Assembly: GCA_021768245.1 (NCBI GenBank)
Contig: JAETNO010000013.1
Coordinates: 1 to 64,000, forward strand
Direction: 5' to 3'
Origin: Bacteroidaceae bacterium
GTDB lineage: Bacteria; Bacteroidota; Bacteroidia; Bacteroidales; Muribaculaceae
Length of the DNA: 64,000 nt
Shown: positions 61,173-64,000 of the stretch, in pieces
Numbering within the stretch: position 1 is the stretch's first letter
Layout of the letters: each line of letters begins with the position of its first letter
The notes under the pieces: generated by a model
Told to the model about the DNA's origin: nothing
The model's database searches: none
Seen by the model: the letters and a program-made list of their open reading frames with translations, nothing else
Translations under genes and position numbers: made by a program

Positions 61173-62372
61173 TTATTGGATATTCATCTTTTTAGCGATA
61201 TCCTTGGGTATTGCTTCGCGGTTGACGAGTATATCGATTGTTTTTGCAAGGAAGTAAGGCTCGGATACGTAGAAGTAACCGCCATAAACCTGGTTGGTGT
61301 CCCATGAATTCTTGACTTTGTAGTATTTGTTGCCTTCCTGGTCCACAGCTTTGCCGACAATTACCATTCCATGGTCATCGGTGGTTTCCTGTGCGTCGAA
61401 CATCTGTTGACGAAGTTCCTGGGTCACCTTTATCTCTTCGCGCGGGCCGGAAATCTCATTGTTCTCTTTCTCGCGTTCTTTGTCGGAAAGTTTCACCCAC
61501 CGGGCGAGTTCGGTGCCGCTCATGTCTTTCTGCTCTTTCTTTTTAGGCATAAGCGCATAGCCCTTGACCCATTTGAATCCGGGTTCGCTCACATCTGCCG
61601 CCCAGGCAACGGTGTAGCCTTTATCGATTGCGTTGTCGACTATGGCTTTCATTTCATCCAGAGGCACGTTGTGATACTTTTCCCATAGCCAGTTGTCGGC
61701 AATCTCTACGGCGAATGGCTGATAGAAAGAATGGTGGGTGAATGATGTCACGGGGATATAGTCGGCGACATTCAGTCCGAGTGATTCCGCAAACGATTTC
61801 GGGGTGTAGGTCTTGCCTTCATATTCAAAGCTCTCGGGGAGCTCTCCGAAATATGCGTCAAGCAGGCCATTGAAGGCTTTTTTCCATGCTGTGGATTTCT
61901 TGCGCGTACCGTTGACGGAGTTTACGAATGAAGTGAACACTTCGCTAAGCTCTCCGTGGTCGTGCTTCTCCTCTCCATATTGGAGGCCGGTATAAGCACC
62001 TTCGGGAACGAGGCCATAGTTGACCATCACATATGGCACGTCGAGGCAGCTTCCGCCCTGTGCGAAGTTGATTTTGCCGTTCATGCGTATGAACTTGTCT
62101 GCTTTATCGTTGTAGCAGTGGCGGACTACGAACATCTCGCTGAGGTCTACCTCCTTACCGCTCTTACGCAATATCTCGTCTTCAAGAAACGAAACTCCTG
62201 AAAAACTCCAGCATGTCCCTGATTTGTTCTGGTCTTTTACCGGAGTGGTCTTTACTACTTTTACATCTGTGAATTTAAAACCTCCCGTGCTGTCGTTTTC
62301 AGCCTTTTTATCGTCGGCCTGAACGCCAAGTGCGAAAGCGAGGGCGGCTGCCCCGAACAAGTATTTTTTCAT
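61173..62372 (-). CDS. Exported C1 family cysteine aminopeptidase (bleomycin hydrolase type)
   Basis: A 399-residue papain-family peptidase with a signal peptide (MKKYLFGAAALAFALGVQA). The active-site set is complete: Gln48 in VKDQNKSGTCWSFSG, Cys54, the His in TDDHGMVIVG near 331 and the Asn in VKNSWDT near 351. This corresponds to the PepC/BLH group, but these usually act in the cytoplasm as hexamers while this one is exported. A consensus promoter lies upstream at 62422-62451. Confidence 0.92.
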   Translation of the reverse strand: MKKYLFGAAALAFALGVQADDKKAENDSTGGFKFTDVKVVKTTPVKDQNKSGTCWSFSGVSFLEDEILRKSGKEVDLSEMFVVRHCYNDKADKFIRMNGKINFAQGGSCLDVPYVMVNYGLVPEGAYTGLQYGEEKHDHGELSEVFTSFVNSVNGTRKKSTAWKKAFNGLLDAYFGELPESFEYEGKTYTPKSFAESLGLNVADYIPVTSFTHHSFYQPFAVEIADNWLWEKYHNVPLDEMKAIVDNAIDKGYTVAWAADVSEPGFKWVKGYALMPKKKEQKDMSGTELARWVKLSDKEREKENNEISGPREEIKVTQELRQQMFDAQETTDDHGMVIVGKAVDQEGNKYYKVKNSWDTNQVYGGYFYVSEPYFLAKTIDILVNREAIPKDIAKKMNIQ

Positions 62373-62421
62373 GATAATATGACGGATTTAGATTGTTGTT
62401 TTGTGATGAATCTCTTCTCTG

Positions 62422-62451
62422 CAAAGGTAGGATAAATTTGTGTCAATTCAA
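62422..62451 (-). promoter_or_regulatory. Promoter of the C1 peptidase gene
   Basis: On the minus strand TTG (62449-62451), a 19-base spacer and TACCTTTG (62422-62429) match the consensus. The leader is about 45 bases. Confidence 0.65.
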
Positions 62452-62471
62452 GGTTTTTAAAGAAAAAGTTG

Positions 62472-62479
62472 TAACTTTG
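62472..62479 (+). promoter_or_regulatory. -7 element of the beta-barrel protein gene
   Basis: TAACTTTG lies 26 bases before the start at 62505. The -33 position has no TTTG. It faces away from the C1 peptidase promoter. Confidence 0.5.
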
Positions 62480-62504
62480 TGAGCCTATTTTTTATTGTTT
62501 AGAC

Positions 62505-63128
62505 ATGAAAAGAAAAGTAATTACCCTCATCATAGCACTTGTTGGACTCTGCGGCGCGACTGAGGCAGCCGCTCAATTCCGTTGGGGTGCGGTCGCCGGA
62601 ATCAACTTTAATAATTTTAAATTCAAGCAGGCTGATATCCTTACGGTTGACCAGGGTCTTGGCGAATCTGCCGGAGTCGCTGCCGAGATGATGTTTCCCG
62701 GCATCGGTTTCGGAGTGCAATTCGGCTTGCGCTACGAACAGTTGGGCGCCAAACTCAATATGGGTAGTTTTGAGATGTGGGAATCACAGGGTTATGGCAA
62801 CGAACGCATCTATATCCACAATGCCCAGATTCCTTTTCATCTTAAATTTAAGTATACCCGTTTTCAAGGTTTTGAGGATTATCTTGCACCATTCGTCTAT
62901 GGCGGTCCCACATTCAACATCCAGGTGGCACACAGCAAATGCGATGCCATGAAGTTTTCAGGTGGCGACCTCGGTTTGACAGTTGGTGGCGGTGTCGAGA
63001 TTTTCAAGCATTGGCAGGTCTCCGCGTCCTACACCTGGGGAATGACTTATGCCCTTAAAGCCAAGGTGCTGACAGACTATAGCGCCCGCAACCGTACGTG
63101 GGATATACGTGTAGCCTATTTCTTCTGA
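62505..63128 (+). CDS. Small outer-membrane beta-barrel protein (PF13568-like)
   Basis: A 207-residue outer-membrane protein with a signal peptide (MKRKVITLIIALVGLCGATEAAAQ) and about eight amphipathic strands, opening FRWGAVAGINFNNFKF and ending WDIRVAYFF with the C-terminal aromatic residue of barrel proteins. Segments such as GFGVQFGLRYEQLGAKL and YLAPFVYGGPTFN fit the PorT/OMP_b-brl_2 family. The function is unknown. It is transcribed away from the C1 peptidase. Confidence 0.83.
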   Translation: MKRKVITLIIALVGLCGATEAAAQFRWGAVAGINFNNFKFKQADILTVDQGLGESAGVAAEMMFPGIGFGVQFGLRYEQLGAKLNMGSFEMWESQGYGNERIYIHNAQIPFHLKFKYTRFQGFEDYLAPFVYGGPTFNIQVAHSKCDAMKFSGGDLGLTVGGGVEIFKHWQVSASYTWGMTYALKAKVLTDYSARNRTWDIRVAYFF

Positions 63129-63178
63129 TTTAGTGTCACTTCTTTCTCCTCCCTTATATGAGGAAGGAAATAATAATT

Positions 63179-63232
63179 GGCACAAAATGTACATAAGAGA
63201 CATAATTTTGTCCATTATGTACATTTTGTGCC
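63179..63232. terminator. Perfect 18-bp inverted repeat
   Basis: GGCACAAAATGTACATAA (63179-63196) and its exact complement (63215-63232) enclose an 18-base loop, 50 bases past the beta-barrel gene. No T run follows, so it may be a terminator-like hairpin, an operator of the next gene, or a mobile-element trace. The rest of the 250-base gap holds a short tandem of TGCCTTAATTC at 63231 and 63243 and nothing else clear. Confidence 0.55.
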
Positions 63233-63380
63233 TTAATTCGCTGCCTTAATTCATTCTGCCAGTGGTTTTATTGCATTTTTAATCCAAATCCTTTTCATAA
63301 TCGCAGTCGCGGGCGGGTGGTGACTGCTTAACTTTGCGGTGTGAGTTAAACCTGACATTAACACTGACATCGCAAAGCCA

Positions 63381-63860
63381 ATGAAAACCAACCGCCGATA
63401 TCCCGAAGGTCTCCTCGTATCAAAAAAGTTCTATTTGGAGATAACCAGCCGTATTGATTCCACATTGTCCTCCCCTGAGCACAAGGAAGCCCATGATGAG
63501 GCACTGAGACTTGTAAACTCCTATCTTTGTGGCAACAAAAAATGTTCTGTCGGGACTGTTTCTGAGATAGCCGAAGTGGCCTTCAGTCTGCTGCGTCCCG
63601 AACTCGACCGGGCAATCGCACGCTCCGCGCGTGCGCGCAAAGCGGCAAGAAAACGCATGAAAATCAATTTCCTTGAGAACCTTATCGAACAGAATTCTCC
63701 GGCACGGCGTCTGAAGTCAGTTTCTGACAGTGAAATATCCGACGCCGACCAATCGGAAAGCCATAGATGTGACGATGAAGAAAACATGACTCCGATGCTC
63801 AATCGCCGACAGCGGCGTGCGCTCCAGCGCGAACTTGACCGTTGCCGGCGACGAGGGTGA
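63381..63860 (+). CDS. Unknown charged protein
   Basis: A 159-residue soluble protein that I do not recognise. It has a mixed N-terminal part (RRYPEGLLVSKKFYLEITSRIDSTLSS...LVNSYLCGNKKCSVGTVSEIAEVAFSLLRPELDRAIARSARARKAARKRM), a Ser/Asp/Glu-rich acidic stretch near 110-137 and a strongly basic end (NRRQRRALQRELDRCRRRG). The pattern could suit nucleic-acid binding, but that is speculative. It follows the inverted repeat and converges on the partial gene at the window end. Confidence 0.6.
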   Translation: MKTNRRYPEGLLVSKKFYLEITSRIDSTLSSPEHKEAHDEALRLVNSYLCGNKKCSVGTVSEIAEVAFSLLRPELDRAIARSARARKAARKRMKINFLENLIEQNSPARRLKSVSDSEISDADQSESHRCDDEENMTPMLNRRQRRALQRELDRCRRRG

Positions 63861-63865
63861 TTGGC

Positions 63866-64000
63866 TTAGTCAAACACGCCCTCCATCGAGGTGTCCTCAG
63901 CGTTGTTGTCAGCATCGACTTCTTCGTCATAATAGCCGTAGAATTCTTTCTCGCACAGATTGAAGTCAGAGGGGAAGTCGAAGCGAGCCTTCTGGGAATA
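63866..64000 (-). CDS. Partial gene at the window end (C-terminal 44 residues)
   Basis: On the minus strand an open frame enters from beyond the window and ends at TAA (63866-63868). The visible part reads RFDFPSDFNLCEKEFYGYYDEE and then a run rich in Asp and Glu, ending MEGVFD. I cannot name the family. The stop is five bases from the stop of the convergent gene. The start lies outside the window. Confidence 0.55.
   Translation of the reverse strand, partial: YSQKARFDFPSDFNLCEKEFYGYYDEEVDADNNAEDTSMEGVFD

Noticed and set aside
63177..63196. TTGGCAC resembling a -24 sigma-54 element near 63178
   Set aside because: There is no GC at the required spacing. The bases belong to the arm of the inverted repeat.
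1..64000. CRISPR arrays, insertion sequences, integrases and tRNA genes
   Set aside because: I looked for regularly spaced repeats, transposase or integrase motifs and tRNA arms in the gaps and saw none. The direct repeat of sigma genes has no flanking element.

Overview
The window reads as a chromosomal segment of a Bacteroidales bacterium. I infer a gut member of the Muribaculaceae or a close relative, from the moderate GC, the Bacteroidetes-type promoters (TTTG, 19-21 bases, TAnnTTTG), the many signal-peptide and lipobox proteins, the short C-terminal tails of secreted proteins (EYFNLQGMR-like) and families typical of the order (DUF4369/TlpA lipoproteins, BspA-like leucine-rich repeats, three-subunit fumarate reductase, TPR-transmembrane-HTH regulators). 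The family-level placement is less certain than the order. I see no insertion sequence, prophage, CRISPR array, tRNA or SusC/SusD pair.

Layout. 1-135: end of an rRNA operon (5S tail and terminator). 176-6624: a probable operon purB, small membrane protein, dxs, trkA, trkH. 6755-12124: a secreted multidomain pectinesterase, then on the other strand an S41 protease and an N-acetylmuramidase. 12371-15003: pepD, a 57-residue membrane protein and an OmpH/Skp lipoprotein. 15063-17254: two nearly identical ECF sigma factors, each behind its own related promoter. 17276-20929: fumarate reductase / succinate dehydrogenase frdCAB. 21179-26186: plsC, groES-groEL with a sigma-54-type promoter, a TlpA-like lipoprotein and a TIGR02757 protein. 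26189-32507: an outer-membrane beta-barrel protein, then a cluster of a GH28 polygalacturonase and two membrane-tethered TPR-HTH regulators. 32814-37664: a DUF1349 lipoprotein, an MFS transporter and an amylomaltase with CBM20 domains. 37826-39169: an ECF sigma factor between two small membrane proteins. 39340-43844: M16 peptidase, a stand-alone PD-(D/E)XK nuclease and MazG. 43931-46522: a BspA-like surface protein and a membrane AraC regulator with a perfect palindrome between them. 46623-52000: dnaJ, grpE, ispE and a secreted beta-helix protein. 52141-54907: dnaB and a leucine-rich repeat protein. 55069-58021: TraB/GumN protein, ABC ATPase, permease and GntR regulator. 58224-64000: maf, an ATP-grasp-like protein, an EamA transporter, a C1 peptidase, a beta-barrel protein, an unknown charged protein and the 3' end of a further gene.

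How it fits together. Most genes are core metabolism and envelope maintenance: isoprenoid precursors (dxs, ispE), potassium uptake, anaerobic fumarate respiration, chaperones and replication. The accessory theme is pectin and alpha-glucan use (pectinesterase, GH28, beta-helix protein, MalQ) without an obvious polysaccharide utilisation locus. The points most worth a second look are regulatory: the twin sigma factors with repeated upstream TGTAAC motifs, the sigma-54-like groESL promoter, the palindrome between the AraC and BspA genes, a 32-base leader element present twice, and a polygalacturonase apparently co-transcribed with two membrane-bound regulators. Coordinates and motifs were read by eye; family names rest on recognition of motifs and not on a database search.
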